A stretch of DNA of 34,054 nt from Bacteroidaceae bacterium (GTDB lineage: Bacteria > Bacteroidota > Bacteroidia > Bacteroidales > Barnesiellaceae_A). Each line of letters opens with the position of its first letter. The stretch's first letter is position 1. Position numbers and translations under genes: made by a program. The stretch spans positions 1 to 34,054 of the forward strand of contig JAFZFQ010000065.1 in NCBI GenBank assembly GCA_017555825.1. The letters are read 5' to 3'. The notes beneath the pieces were generated by a model. It saw only the letters and a program-made list of their open reading frames with translations. It was not told the origin of the DNA and made no database searches. Of this stretch, positions 26,288 to 33,570 are shown one piece after another.

Positions 26288-26309
26288 CTTGGTTTATGTA
26301 ATATAAAAA

Positions 26310-27320
26310 TTACTTGCTGAGTGCTTGAGCTACGTCTACGGCACAAGCTACAGTACAACCTACCATGGGGTTGTTACCGATACCGAGGAAGCCCATCATC
26401 TCAACGTGTGCGGGTACTGAAGAAGAACCTGCAAATTGAGCGTCTGAGTGCATACGACCCATAGTGTCGGTCATACCGTATGAAGCGGGACCGGCAGCCA
26501 TGTTATCGGGGTGCAATGTACGACCTGTACCACCACCCGAAGCTACTGAGAAATATTTCTTACCACGCTCGCCGCACTCTTTCTTGTAAGTACCGGCTAC
26601 GGGGTGTTGGAAACGTGTAGGGTTGGTAGAGTTACCTGTGATAGATACGTCTACACCTTCGTGCCACATGATAGCTACACCTTCGCGCACGTCGTCGGCA
26701 CCATAGCATTTTACTTTGGCACGGTCGCCTTGTGAGAAGGGAACCTCGCGGATTACTTTCAACTCGCCGGTAGCGTAGTCGAGTTCAGTTTGAACATAAG
26801 TAAAACCGTTGATACGTGAGATGATGTAAGCAGCATCTTTACCGAGACCGTTGAGGATACAACGGAGGGGCTCTTTACGCACTTTGTCGGCTTTAGCAGC
26901 AATCTTGATAGCACCTTCGGCAGCAGCGAAAGACTCGTGACCAGCCAAGAAGGCGAAGCACTTAGTCTCCTCGCGGAGCAAACGAGCAGCGAGGTTACCG
27001 TGGCCAAGACCTACTTTACGGTCGTCGGCTACTGAACCGGGGATACAGAATGCTTGCAAACCGATACCGATAGCCTCGGCAGCGTCGGCAGCCGATGTGC
27101 AACCTTTCTTCAATGCGATAGCAGCACCTACTACATAAGCCCACTTAGCGTTCTCGAAGCAGATAGGTTGAGTTTCCTCACAAGTTTTATAGGGGTCGAG
27201 ACCATAAGACTCGCAAATAGCGTTAGCCTCTTCGATGTCTTTGATACCGTTGGCGTTCAAGGCAGCAAGAATTTGCTTGATACGACGGTCTTGGCTTTCA
27301 AATTTTACTTCTCTTATCAT
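26310..27320 (-). CDS. GGGtGRT protein, function unknown
   Basis: 336-residue, probably cytoplasmic protein recognised by the motif SVASGGGTGRTLHPDN near residues 265-280, after which the family is named. No signal peptide or membrane helix is present. It holds 11 cysteines spread along the chain, including GCTVAC near the C-terminus, and several glycine-rich loops (GIGLQAFCIPG, GLGHGNLAAR, GFLGIGNNPM). Family members occur in anaerobes and usually stand next to a NifU/IscU-like gene, as here (18 nt downstream of it). No activity is established that I know of. A strong SD precedes the ATG. A metal- or cluster-dependent metabolic role is an inference from the neighbour. Confidence 0.88.
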   Translation of the reverse strand: MIREVKFESQDRRIKQILAALNANGIKDIEEANAICESYGLDPYKTCEETQPICFENAKWAYVVGAAIALKKGCTSAADAAEAIGIGLQAFCIPGSVADDRKVGLGHGNLAARLLREETKCFAFLAGHESFAAAEGAIKIAAKADKVRKEPLRCILNGLGKDAAYIISRINGFTYVQTELDYATGELKVIREVPFSQGDRAKVKCYGADDVREGVAIMWHEGVDVSITGNSTNPTRFQHPVAGTYKKECGERGKKYFSVASGGGTGRTLHPDNMAAGPASYGMTDTMGRMHSDAQFAGSSSVPAHVEMMGFLGIGNNPMVGCTVACAVDVAQALSK

Positions 27321-27328
27321 AGTTTCTT

Positions 27329-27334
27329 CCTCCT
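27329..27334 (-). promoter_or_regulatory. Canonical Shine-Dalgarno of the GGGtGRT gene
   Basis: AGGAGG on the minus strand lies 8 nt before the ATG, an uncommon feature in this window. It suggests high translation of the second gene of the operon. Confidence 0.8.
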
Positions 27335-27338
27335 ATTA

Positions 27339-28040
27339 TTATTCGTGACGGGGGTCAATGTGTTTAACTGCACCTTGCTCGGCTGTGAAGCGACCGTAAG
27401 TACCGGTAGCTTTCTTGAGAGCCTCGTTGGCATCTTCGCCTTTCTTCACCATGTCCATGAACTTGCCAAGGTGAACAAACTCGTAACCAATAATCTCGTT
27501 GTTCTCGTCGAGAGCTACGCGGCTGCAATAACCCTCGGCCATCTCGAGGTAACGTGAACCCTTGGCCAAAGTACCGTACATAGTACCTACTTGGCTGCGG
27601 AGACCCTTACCAAGGTCTTCGAGACCGGCACCAATCATCAAACCACCTTCGCTGAAGGCCGATTGTGTGCGACCGTAAACGATTTGCAAGAACAACTCGC
27701 GCATAGCAGTGTTGATAGCATCGCATACGAGGTCGGTATTGAGAGCATCGAGGATAGTCTTACCGGGAAGAATTTCAGAAGCCATTGCAGCAGAGTGAGT
27801 CATACCAGAGCAACCAATAGTCTCGATAAGAGCCTCTTGGATTACACCTTCCTTGACATTGAGAGTGAGCTTGCAAGCACCTTGTTGAGGAGCACACCAA
27901 CCCACACCGTGAGTCAAGCCCGAAATATCTACCACTTCTTTAGCTTTCACCCAACGACCCTCTTCGGGGATGGGAGCGGGACCGTGATTAGGTCCTTTTT
28001 TGACAACACACATGTGTTCTACTTCGTGTGAATAAATCAT
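27339..28040 (-). CDS. NifU/IscU-like iron-sulfur scaffold homologue
   Basis: 233-residue cytoplasmic protein. Residues 45-105 resemble the NifU N-terminal scaffold: WCAPQQGACKLTLNV, then IETIGCSGMTHSAAMASEILPGKTILDAL, which parallels the YGCGSAIASSS..GKS segment of IscU. Two of the three expected cluster cysteines are recognisable (in GAC and IGCSG). The Asp that follows the first one in IscU is Lys here, and the third Cys is not in the usual HC context. The C-terminal 110 residues (LMIGAGLEDLGKGLRSQVGTMYGTLAKGSRYLEMAEGYCSR) have no counterpart in IscU. It therefore looks like a specialised relative, not the housekeeping scaffold; no iscS or other Fe-S assembly gene is near. Confidence 0.82.
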   Translation of the reverse strand: MIYSHEVEHMCVVKKGPNHGPAPIPEEGRWVKAKEVVDISGLTHGVGWCAPQQGACKLTLNVKEGVIQEALIETIGCSGMTHSAAMASEILPGKTILDALNTDLVCDAINTAMRELFLQIVYGRTQSAFSEGGLMIGAGLEDLGKGLRSQVGTMYGTLAKGSRYLEMAEGYCSRVALDENNEIIGYEFVHLGKFMDMVKKGEDANEALKKATGTYGRFTAEQGAVKHIDPRHE

Positions 28041-28184
28041 AACTTTAACTTTTGTGTTTGTTATATGAATAAAATATACCTATTCGAGATTGAAAATCTT
28101 CTCTATTTTTACCTCTTCATGCAACAAAGACGTCATATTGTGCATTCTTACAAATTCATACCTTCGCTTTGTCGAAATTGAGCG

Positions 28185-28192
28185 CAAAGTTA
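28185..28192 (-). promoter_or_regulatory. Promoter -7 element of the scaffold-GGGtGRT operon
   Basis: Reads TAACTTTG on the minus strand, an exact TAnnTTTG match. It predicts a start near 28178 and a leader of about 138 nt. An ATTG on the minus strand about 21 nt upstream may be the -33 element. Confidence 0.6.
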
Positions 28193-28290
28193 ATGATTTT
28201 TTTCATATTAACACAATCTATAAGCACAAAACTTCACCTCTCGTCAGTGCAACGTTTGTGTACTATTTGCACAATTTTACATGGTCGATT

Positions 28291-28322
28291 ATTGCGACAG
28301 CCACTATTTTTGACTAACTTTG
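28291..28322 (+). promoter_or_regulatory. Promoter of pfp
   Basis: TAACTTTG at 28315-28322 is an exact -7 match and ATTG at 28291-28294 lies 20 nt upstream. The leader to the ATG at 28366 is about 37 nt. Confidence 0.7.
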
Positions 28323-28365
28323 TGGCTTGAAATAGAGTATTAATTTTAAGACAAAGGTTTATTCA

Positions 28366-30039
28366 ATGAAAAAAAGTGCATTACAAGTTGCTCGTGCGGC
28401 TTATTCACCTAAGTTGCCCGAAGCAATAAAAGCAGGAGTTCGTTGCACAGAAGGCGCTGCAACACAATCGGTTGCCGACCAAGAAGAAATTGCTCGTCTA
28501 TTCCCCAATACATACGGTATGCCCGTACTTCGTTTTGAAAACAGCGACGAGGTGCGCACATATCCCGCCATCAACGTAGGTGTTATCCTCTCGGGTGGTC
28601 AAGCTCCCGGTGGTCACAACGTTATCTCGGGTCTTTTCGATGGCTTGAAGGCCATGAACAGCGAGAGCCGTTTGTTTGGCTTCCTCTTGGGCCCTGCAGG
28701 TCTTATCAACCACAATTACAAAGAGCTTACAGCCGACATTATCGACGAATACCGCAACACAGGCGGTTTCGACATTATCGGTTCGGGTCGTACCAAGTTG
28801 GAAACTAAAGAGCAATTTGACAGCGGCTTGGAGATTCTCCGCGCTCTCGACATCAAGGCGCTCGTAATCATTGGTGGCGACGACTCTAACACCAACGCCT
28901 GTGTACTCGCCGAGTACTACAAGAGCATCAACGCCGGCGTACAAGTAATCGGTTGCCCCAAGACCATCGACGGTGACTTGAAAAACGAAATGATTGAGAC
29001 TTCATTTGGTTTCGACACAGCTTGTAAGGTATATGGCGAGATGATTGGTAACATCCAACGCGACTGCAACTCGGCTCAAAAATATTGGCACTTCATCAAG
29101 TTGATGGGTCGCTCGGCATCGCACATCGCCCTTGAGTGTGCATTGCAAACACAACCCAACATCTGCCTCATCTCGGAAGAGGTAGAGCAAAAACAACTCA
29201 CACTCGACAACATCGTTACTTATATAGCCGACATCGTGGCACAACGCGCTGCCATGGGTCAAAACTATGGTGTAGCACTCATCCCCGAGGGTATCATCGA
29301 GTTTATCCCCGCTATGAAGAGCCTCATCAGCGAGTTGAACGACTTCTTGGCACACCACGCTGCCGAGTTCTCTCGCGTACCCCGTAACGAACAAATACGC
29401 TATATTATCAGCAATATTTCGCCCGAGAATAGCGCTATCTATGCCAGCCTTCCCGAGCGTGTGGCTCGTCAGCTCACCCTCGACCGCGACCCCCACGGCA
29501 ACGTGCAAGTATCACTCATCGAGACCGAGAAGTTGCTCGGCGAGATGGTAGGTCGCAAGCTCGCTCAAATGAAAGAGGCCGGCAAGTACTGCGGCAAGTT
29601 CTCTACTCAATACCACTTCTTCGGTTACGAAGGCCGTTGCGCCACTCCCTCAAACTTCGATGCCGACTACTGCTTCTCACTCGGCTACACAGCAGCATTG
29701 CTCATCGGTGAGGGCAAGACAGGCTACATGTCGAGCGTACGCAACACTACTCGCCCCGCAGCAGAGTGGGTTGCCGGTGGTGTACCCGTAACCATGATGA
29801 TGAACATGGAGCGTCGCCACGGCGAGATGAAGCCCGTTATCCAAAAGGCTCTCGTCGATCTCGAAGGCGCACCCTTCCGCTACTTGGCCGACAACCGCGA
29901 CAAGTGGGCACTCGAAAACAACTTCGTATATCCCGGCCCCATCCAATACTTTGGCCCCACCGAGGTATGCGACCAACCTACTGTGACACTTGCTCTCGAG
30001 CAACAAACTCACACCAAGCACGGTGGTCGTCTCGACTAA
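28366..30039 (+). CDS. pfp: PPi-dependent phosphofructokinase (diphosphate-fructose-6-phosphate 1-phosphotransferase)
   Basis: Reversible cytoplasmic enzyme that phosphorylates fructose 6-phosphate with pyrophosphate. The 557 residues match the long PFP class. Motifs are GGQAPGG at 77-83, GGDD at 170-173 and PKTIDGD at 198-204. The second Asp of GGDD (Gly in ATP-PFKs) and the Lys of PKTIDGD are the residues that favour PPi over ATP. A substrate-binding [13 protein letters not shown] follows. Using PPi saves ATP in anaerobic glycolysis and permits reversal in gluconeogenesis. It has its own promoter and stands alone, divergent from the scaffold operon. Confidence 0.97.
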   Translation: MKKSALQVARAAYSPKLPEAIKAGVRCTEGAATQSVADQEEIARLFPNTYGMPVLRFENSDEVRTYPAINVGVILSGGQAPGGHNVISGLFDGLKAMNSESRLFGFLLGPAGLINHNYKELTADIIDEYRNTGGFDIIGSGRTKLETKEQFDSGLEILRALDIKALVIIGGDDSNTNACVLAEYYKSINAGVQVIGCPKTIDGDLKNEMIETSFGFDTACKVYGEMIGNIQRDCNSAQKYWHFIKLMGRSASHIALECALQTQPNICLISEEVEQKQLTLDNIVTYIADIVAQRAAMGQNYGVALIPEGIIEFIPAMKSLISELNDFLAHHAAEFSRVPRNEQIRYIISNISPENSAIYASLPERVARQLTLDRDPHGNVQVSLIETEKLLGEMVGRKLAQMKEAGKYCGKFSTQYHFFGYEGRCATPSNFDADYCFSLGYTAALLIGEGKTGYMSSVRNTTRPAAEWVAGGVPVTMMMNMERRHGEMKPVIQKALVDLEGAPFRYLADNRDKWALENNFVYPGPIQYFGPTEVCDQPTVTLALEQQTHTKHGGRLD

Positions 30040-30062
30040 CGAAAACAAGAAACAAAATACGG

Positions 30063-30103
30063 ATTGCCCTCCTCACAGCTTGCATTAACGAGGGTAATTC
30101 TTT
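30063..30103 (+). terminator. Possible terminator of pfp
   Basis: ATTGCCCTC (30063-30071) pairs with GAGGGTAAT (30090-30098) with one G-U pair around an 18-nt loop, followed by TCTTT. Confidence 0.6.
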
Positions 30104-30108
30104 ACCTG

Positions 30109-30143
30109 ACAACCGCACCCGCCATAGTGGCGAGTGCGGTTGT
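30109..30143. terminator. Strong hairpin between convergent genes, probably bidirectional terminator
   Basis: A 10-bp stem ACAACCGCAC with GTGCGGTTGT (30109-30118 / 30134-30143) carries an inner CGCC/GGCG stem with an ATAGT loop. It lies 21 nt after the end of the minus-strand kinase gene. T-runs are poor on both sides, so direction is uncertain. Confidence 0.65.
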
Positions 30144-30164
30144 TGTATATAAGGGCTCGAAAAG

Positions 30165-31793
30165 CTACGACTCCGGCATCTCTACTATATTCATCTCTTG
30201 CCAGTAGCGAGCCCGGCGATAGAGGTCGGCACTGCCTTGTGGCACATGAAGGGTCACACCCGAGGCATTCTGTACAATAGGTAGCGAAGGTTGTGGCACA
30301 GGGCTGTAGTTGTATATATCGGTAAGTCTATCGCAATGATAGAAGCTATACTCACCAATGTACTGCACCAAGGCCGGCAGTACAATCTCCTCGAGCGACG
30401 TACATTCATAAAACACCCCTCGCTCGATGGTGGTAAGTGTCGATGGCAGGGTTACATATTTAAGATTCCAACAACCGGCAAAGGCATCGAGTTTCAGTGT
30501 TTTCACACCCTCGGGTATCTCTACTCGCACAAGGGACGTGTCACAGGCAAATGTGCGCTCGTATATGGTATCTATGCCGTTTCCTATAAAGAGGTGCGCA
30601 AGATTATCCATTCCCATAAAGGCCTCTTTACCTATATACTTCACACTATTAGGCACATTCAACAGTGTTACATTGCTGATACTGCGAAAGGCGGCTTCGC
30701 CTATGCGCTCGACACCCTCGGGGATGTGTATCGACACGGCCAACGAGTCATCAACAAAACTACTATCGGCTACACTCACCACTCTATACTCTTTGCCATT
30801 GATAAGCACCACACTATGCAATACCAAATCCCTGACACCGGCTTTTTCAGTATGACACACAGCCTCGCAGGTGCGACTTTCTTCCGACACTATTTTGTAG
30901 CCTATGCCATACTTCACACCATCGTACAAAGGTTCGGGTCGTTCATGGTATACACTCCACACGCTACCTGCCAGCACCAATATTGCAGCCACGGCACTCC
31001 ACACACGCTTTTTGTTCCACCAGCGGCGGTTCAGGTATTGCAGTATTTCATCTACGCTGCTGTATCGTTGCCACTTCTCCTCCTTAAGGCAGCGCTTCAT
31101 GATGCTTCGATAGCGCAACGGTAGTCCTCTACTTATGCGTTGGTCTATGTATTCGAGTATGCGTCCTATACAATATATATCGCTCGCACAATCCAACTTC
31201 TGCACCTCCTCATCGAGCTGTTCGGGTGCGGCATACTTGCGGGTCATTCCGGCGGTATCGGTATAGCTGTCGCAGAAACAGAAGCCAAGGTCTATTATTT
31301 TCACATCGTTGTTGACTTGTGTGAGCATGATGTTTTGCGGTTTCAGGTCACCATGTAGCACATTTTGTTCATGCAAATACCCTACTCCGGCCAGTAGCTG
31401 ACGAACAAACTTATCAAGATTGCGACGATTGGAAAAGTAAGCCGAATTAAAGTCGATACATTCGGCAAGGGTCTGTCCTTGAATATGTTCCATGAACAGA
31501 TAGCAATCGTCATCACTTTCATACATTTGCTCATAATGCACAATGTTGTGATGCGACAGTCGGCTGCCTACCTCATACTCCTTGCGAAACAACGACCTAT
31601 GCCTGATATCACGCAACAGATTGGGGCGCAAGCGTTTCATAAACACCATCTTACCACCCACATTCACGCTATACAATAGCGATGTTGCACTCTCGCCCAT
31701 CGGCAGTGGCACTATATGCCGGCCCTCATGTGTAGCTACCACCCCCGCCTCTACAAATACCGATGGGTCTATGTTATTGACATCTGTATTCAT
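30165..31793 (-). CDS. Membrane Ser/Thr protein kinase with a BspA-type LRR ectodomain
   Basis: 542-residue receptor-like kinase. The N-terminal Hanks-type domain (about 20-250) has Lys53 (FMKRL), a catalytic loop HGDLKPQN at 147-154 (Gly replaces the HRD Arg, a non-RD kinase), DLGFC in place of DFG, and YAAPEQ. One helix (about 262-282, VWSAVAAILVLAGSVWSVY) crosses the inner membrane. The periplasmic part has four to six LRR_5/BspA repeats (IPEGVERIGEAAFRSI, VPNSVKYIGKEAFMGM, IPEGVKTLKLDAFAGC, LPALVQYIGEYSFYHC). The start is uncertain. ATG 31793 is used; TTG 31829 would add 12 residues. An ATG at 31860 is out of frame by one base because of eight consecutive Cs (31841-31848); with seven it would begin 11 nt after the upstream gene. 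Substrates are unknown. Confidence 0.85.
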   Translation of the reverse strand: MNTDVNNIDPSVFVEAGVVATHEGRHIVPLPMGESATSLLYSVNVGGKMVFMKRLRPNLLRDIRHRSLFRKEYEVGSRLSHHNIVHYEQMYESDDDCYLFMEHIQGQTLAECIDFNSAYFSNRRNLDKFVRQLLAGVGYLHEQNVLHGDLKPQNIMLTQVNNDVKIIDLGFCFCDSYTDTAGMTRKYAAPEQLDEEVQKLDCASDIYCIGRILEYIDQRISRGLPLRYRSIMKRCLKEEKWQRYSSVDEILQYLNRRWWNKKRVWSAVAAILVLAGSVWSVYHERPEPLYDGVKYGIGYKIVSEESRTCEAVCHTEKAGVRDLVLHSVVLINGKEYRVVSVADSSFVDDSLAVSIHIPEGVERIGEAAFRSISNVTLLNVPNSVKYIGKEAFMGMDNLAHLFIGNGIDTIYERTFACDTSLVRVEIPEGVKTLKLDAFAGCWNLKYVTLPSTLTTIERGVFYECTSLEEIVLPALVQYIGEYSFYHCDRLTDIYNYSPVPQPSLPIVQNASGVTLHVPQGSADLYRRARYWQEMNIVEMPES

Positions 31794-31840
31794 AGAGCTA
31801 TCTTTTACAACAGACAATATCTTCTTCAAACGCCCTTTTA

Positions 31841-31848
31841 GGGGGGGG
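31841..31848 (-). repeat. Homopolymer of eight C at the kinase start
   Basis: Eight G on the plus strand (C in the mRNA) lie between the ATG at 31860 and the kinase frame. The length sets whether that ATG is in frame: eight C gives a 20-codon dead-end peptide, seven C would open the full-length kinase with an added N-terminus. Such tracts slip readily and are also a common sequencing error site. Confidence 0.7.
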
Positions 31849-31870
31849 TAATTTGTTCATATCCAACATA

Positions 31871-32452
31871 TTAATCCATTGCAGTCAATACATTGTATCG
31901 TATACCTCCCAATCGACCGCACACATAGCCCGTGGGCTTGTTGTCCTCGTGAACAAGGTTGTACAGAAACAGTGGCTCGCCCTGCGTAAATCGGTCACAA
32001 CAGAAGCAGTCGCCCACACTCAGCTTGCTATTCATCACCTCCTCTACTATAAAGGTATTGTCACCCTCACAGCGCACTATCATTACGCGGTCGGGATTCC
32101 ACATGATGCGTATGCGCTCCTTCTCCGCTATGCGGTCGGCACTTATCGATTGTGCATTTACAAAGTCGCTGTCACTTTCGCTTGTCAATGTCGAGCCTTG
32201 TTGAAATGCCTCATAACTCTTGTACCCCACATAGCGCGACAATATATCGAGCGTATATTGTCGAGGGGTGCATTTCCCCTCTTCGCCCAAGTAACCCCAC
32301 AAGCGCTTGAGTGTCGACACACCCAAGTGCTGGTGAGTCAACTGTTCGATACACACCGACAAATACTCAAAGTCGCGTGGTGTTACCATTTTTCGTCCGG
32401 CACATTTCTCTACGGCACGACACAAGTCTATGTATTTGTTCTCTTCATTCAT
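31871..32452 (-). CDS. Bacteroidetes HTH-like protein, probable regulator or adaptor of the kinase
   Basis: 193-residue cytoplasmic protein. Residues 20-85 contain a compact motif, TPRDFEYLSVCIEQLTHQHLGVSTLKRLWGYLG and then RQYTLDILSRYVGYKSYEAF. I recognise it from many Bacteroidetes proteins; the helix pattern resembles a helix-turn-helix, but DNA binding is not shown. Residues 110-190 form a beta-rich domain (IRIMWNPDRVMIVRCEGDNTFIVEE..SVGDCF..YVCGRLGGI). The protein ends about 40-80 nt before the kinase gene, so they are cotranscribed. A natural guess is that it is a regulator or substrate of the kinase. The start at ATG 32452 fits a -7 box 41 nt upstream. Confidence 0.75.
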   Translation of the reverse strand: MNEENKYIDLCRAVEKCAGRKMVTPRDFEYLSVCIEQLTHQHLGVSTLKRLWGYLGEEGKCTPRQYTLDILSRYVGYKSYEAFQQGSTLTSESDSDFVNAQSISADRIAEKERIRIMWNPDRVMIVRCEGDNTFIVEEVMNSKLSVGDCFCCDRFTQGEPLFLYNLVHEDNKPTGYVCGRLGGIRYNVLTAMD

Positions 32453-32492
32453 AACGGCACAATGCGACGACAGGCAACTTTGCTCTGCTATG

Positions 32493-32500
32493 CAAAAGTA
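32493..32500 (-). promoter_or_regulatory. Promoter -7 element of the HTH-kinase operon
   Basis: Reads TACTTTTG on the minus strand, matching TAnnTTTG, 41 nt upstream of the ATG at 32452. No clear -33 element. Confidence 0.5.
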
Positions 32501-32652
32501 AAAATAAATTTTGTATGTACGAAATACCTCATTGAAATCAACCTATATGAACCAGAATGAACCAGTCGATTCTTATTTATTATCACTTCTTTTGCAAGAA
32601 AATATTAAAACTTAAAACACACTATAATCTAATCAGTAATCAATTTTTTACT

Positions 32653-33531
32653 ATGCCACCAAAAAACTGCAAGTCTATGCCATCGCTATATTTCACTGCA
32701 CATCCATTTGCCGAACCATCAGGAGCAATGTTGATGCCCAATTATTGCTGCTGCAATAAACAAGCACCACACCTTCGCAAGCTGCTACACGCAACAAATG
32801 CCGAGGTAGTTGATGGCAATAACAAATTGTTGAAGAACCAAGATATATACTTCTTAGGCGAATTTGAAGGTTGTAGCAACTATACACCCAATAGCAACTA
32901 TCCTACAACATCTTCATATCGCAAAATACACACCCCTCTGTTTCTTCAGCCTCGTTGCAATGGACTGATACTAAATACCGACCCATTTGTTTTTGGTAAC
33001 ACTTTTTACTACTCCTGCTGCAAGATTCGCCCATCAATGGCTGCAGGCGACTTAGTCCTCTTTGGACATCGTCGCAAGAGTGATTTTTATATCGACACAG
33101 TTCTTGTTCTTGACAAGCTTATATCAAGAGACACTTACACGCAATACAACCTACCTACCCTATTCGTTGACTACAACCTGTCGCTCACAAGTGGCGGCCA
33201 TTTTTGGTCGTGTAGAATGTATGCACAAGATCAACAACTATTCTCATTTATTCCCTGCAAAATAGGCAACTCGGCAATCAAATACCCTATGGTATCTTTA
33301 CCGGGACTTAGCACACAAGCCAATGGTGGTAGTATGCATGGAGTAAATGTGCAATCTATCTTCAACAGCATTGTACAACAGATACGCGCACAAGGTTTCG
33401 ACTTGGCAGTAAAGTTGGATACTCCACCTACCTCCTACAATCCACCTTGCTACAGTCCATTCATACCCGGTCAGTTACAGCCAACAAACATCTGTGGCGG
33501 GGGCAAAAAATCTTGTCAAAAAAGAAAATAG
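32653..33531 (+). CDS. Cysteine-rich protein of unknown function
   Basis: 292-residue protein not recognised as any named family. It has no signal peptide or membrane helix and holds 13 cysteines, with CCC at about 33-35 and CC near 127. A central block (NTDPFVFGNTFYYSCCKIR, GDLVLFGHRR, FYIDTVLVLDKLI) resembles in pattern a PUA-like or nucleotide-modification-associated fold, where a 'GD-hh-h-G' strand is followed by a 'D-T-V-h-V' strand; this is a weak resemblance. The C-terminal tail is Pro/Cys/Lys-rich (SYNPPCYSPF..ICGGGKKSCQKRK). The frame extends upstream to 32557, but the 32 extra residues are low-complexity and the ATG at 32653 is preferred. No clear promoter is seen. A Sel1-like gene follows 39 nt downstream. 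Confidence 0.72.
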   Translation: MPPKNCKSMPSLYFTAHPFAEPSGAMLMPNYCCCNKQAPHLRKLLHATNAEVVDGNNKLLKNQDIYFLGEFEGCSNYTPNSNYPTTSSYRKIHTPLFLQPRCNGLILNTDPFVFGNTFYYSCCKIRPSMAAGDLVLFGHRRKSDFYIDTVLVLDKLISRDTYTQYNLPTLFVDYNLSLTSGGHFWSCRMYAQDQQLFSFIPCKIGNSAIKYPMVSLPGLSTQANGGSMHGVNVQSIFNSIVQQIRAQGFDLAVKLDTPPTSYNPPCYSPFIPGQLQPTNICGGGKKSCQKRK

Positions 33532-33570
33532 CAAAATATAATTTATTACTAACTAAATAACAAAAAAACA

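Larger units (their letters stand above)
28041..28365. other. Divergent intergenic region between the scaffold operon and pfp
   Basis: 325 nt of AT-rich DNA with no gene. It carries two oppositely directed promoters (28185-28192 minus, 28315-28322 plus). The minus-strand transcript would have a leader of about 138 nt before the scaffold gene, much longer than other leaders in the window. No known riboswitch is recognised in it. Confidence 0.8.

Noticed and set aside
31853..32560. A 235-residue plus-strand frame opposite the HTH-like gene
   Set aside because: It starts with TTG and lacks recognisable features, while the minus-strand protein has two recognisable Bacteroidetes blocks and a promoter.
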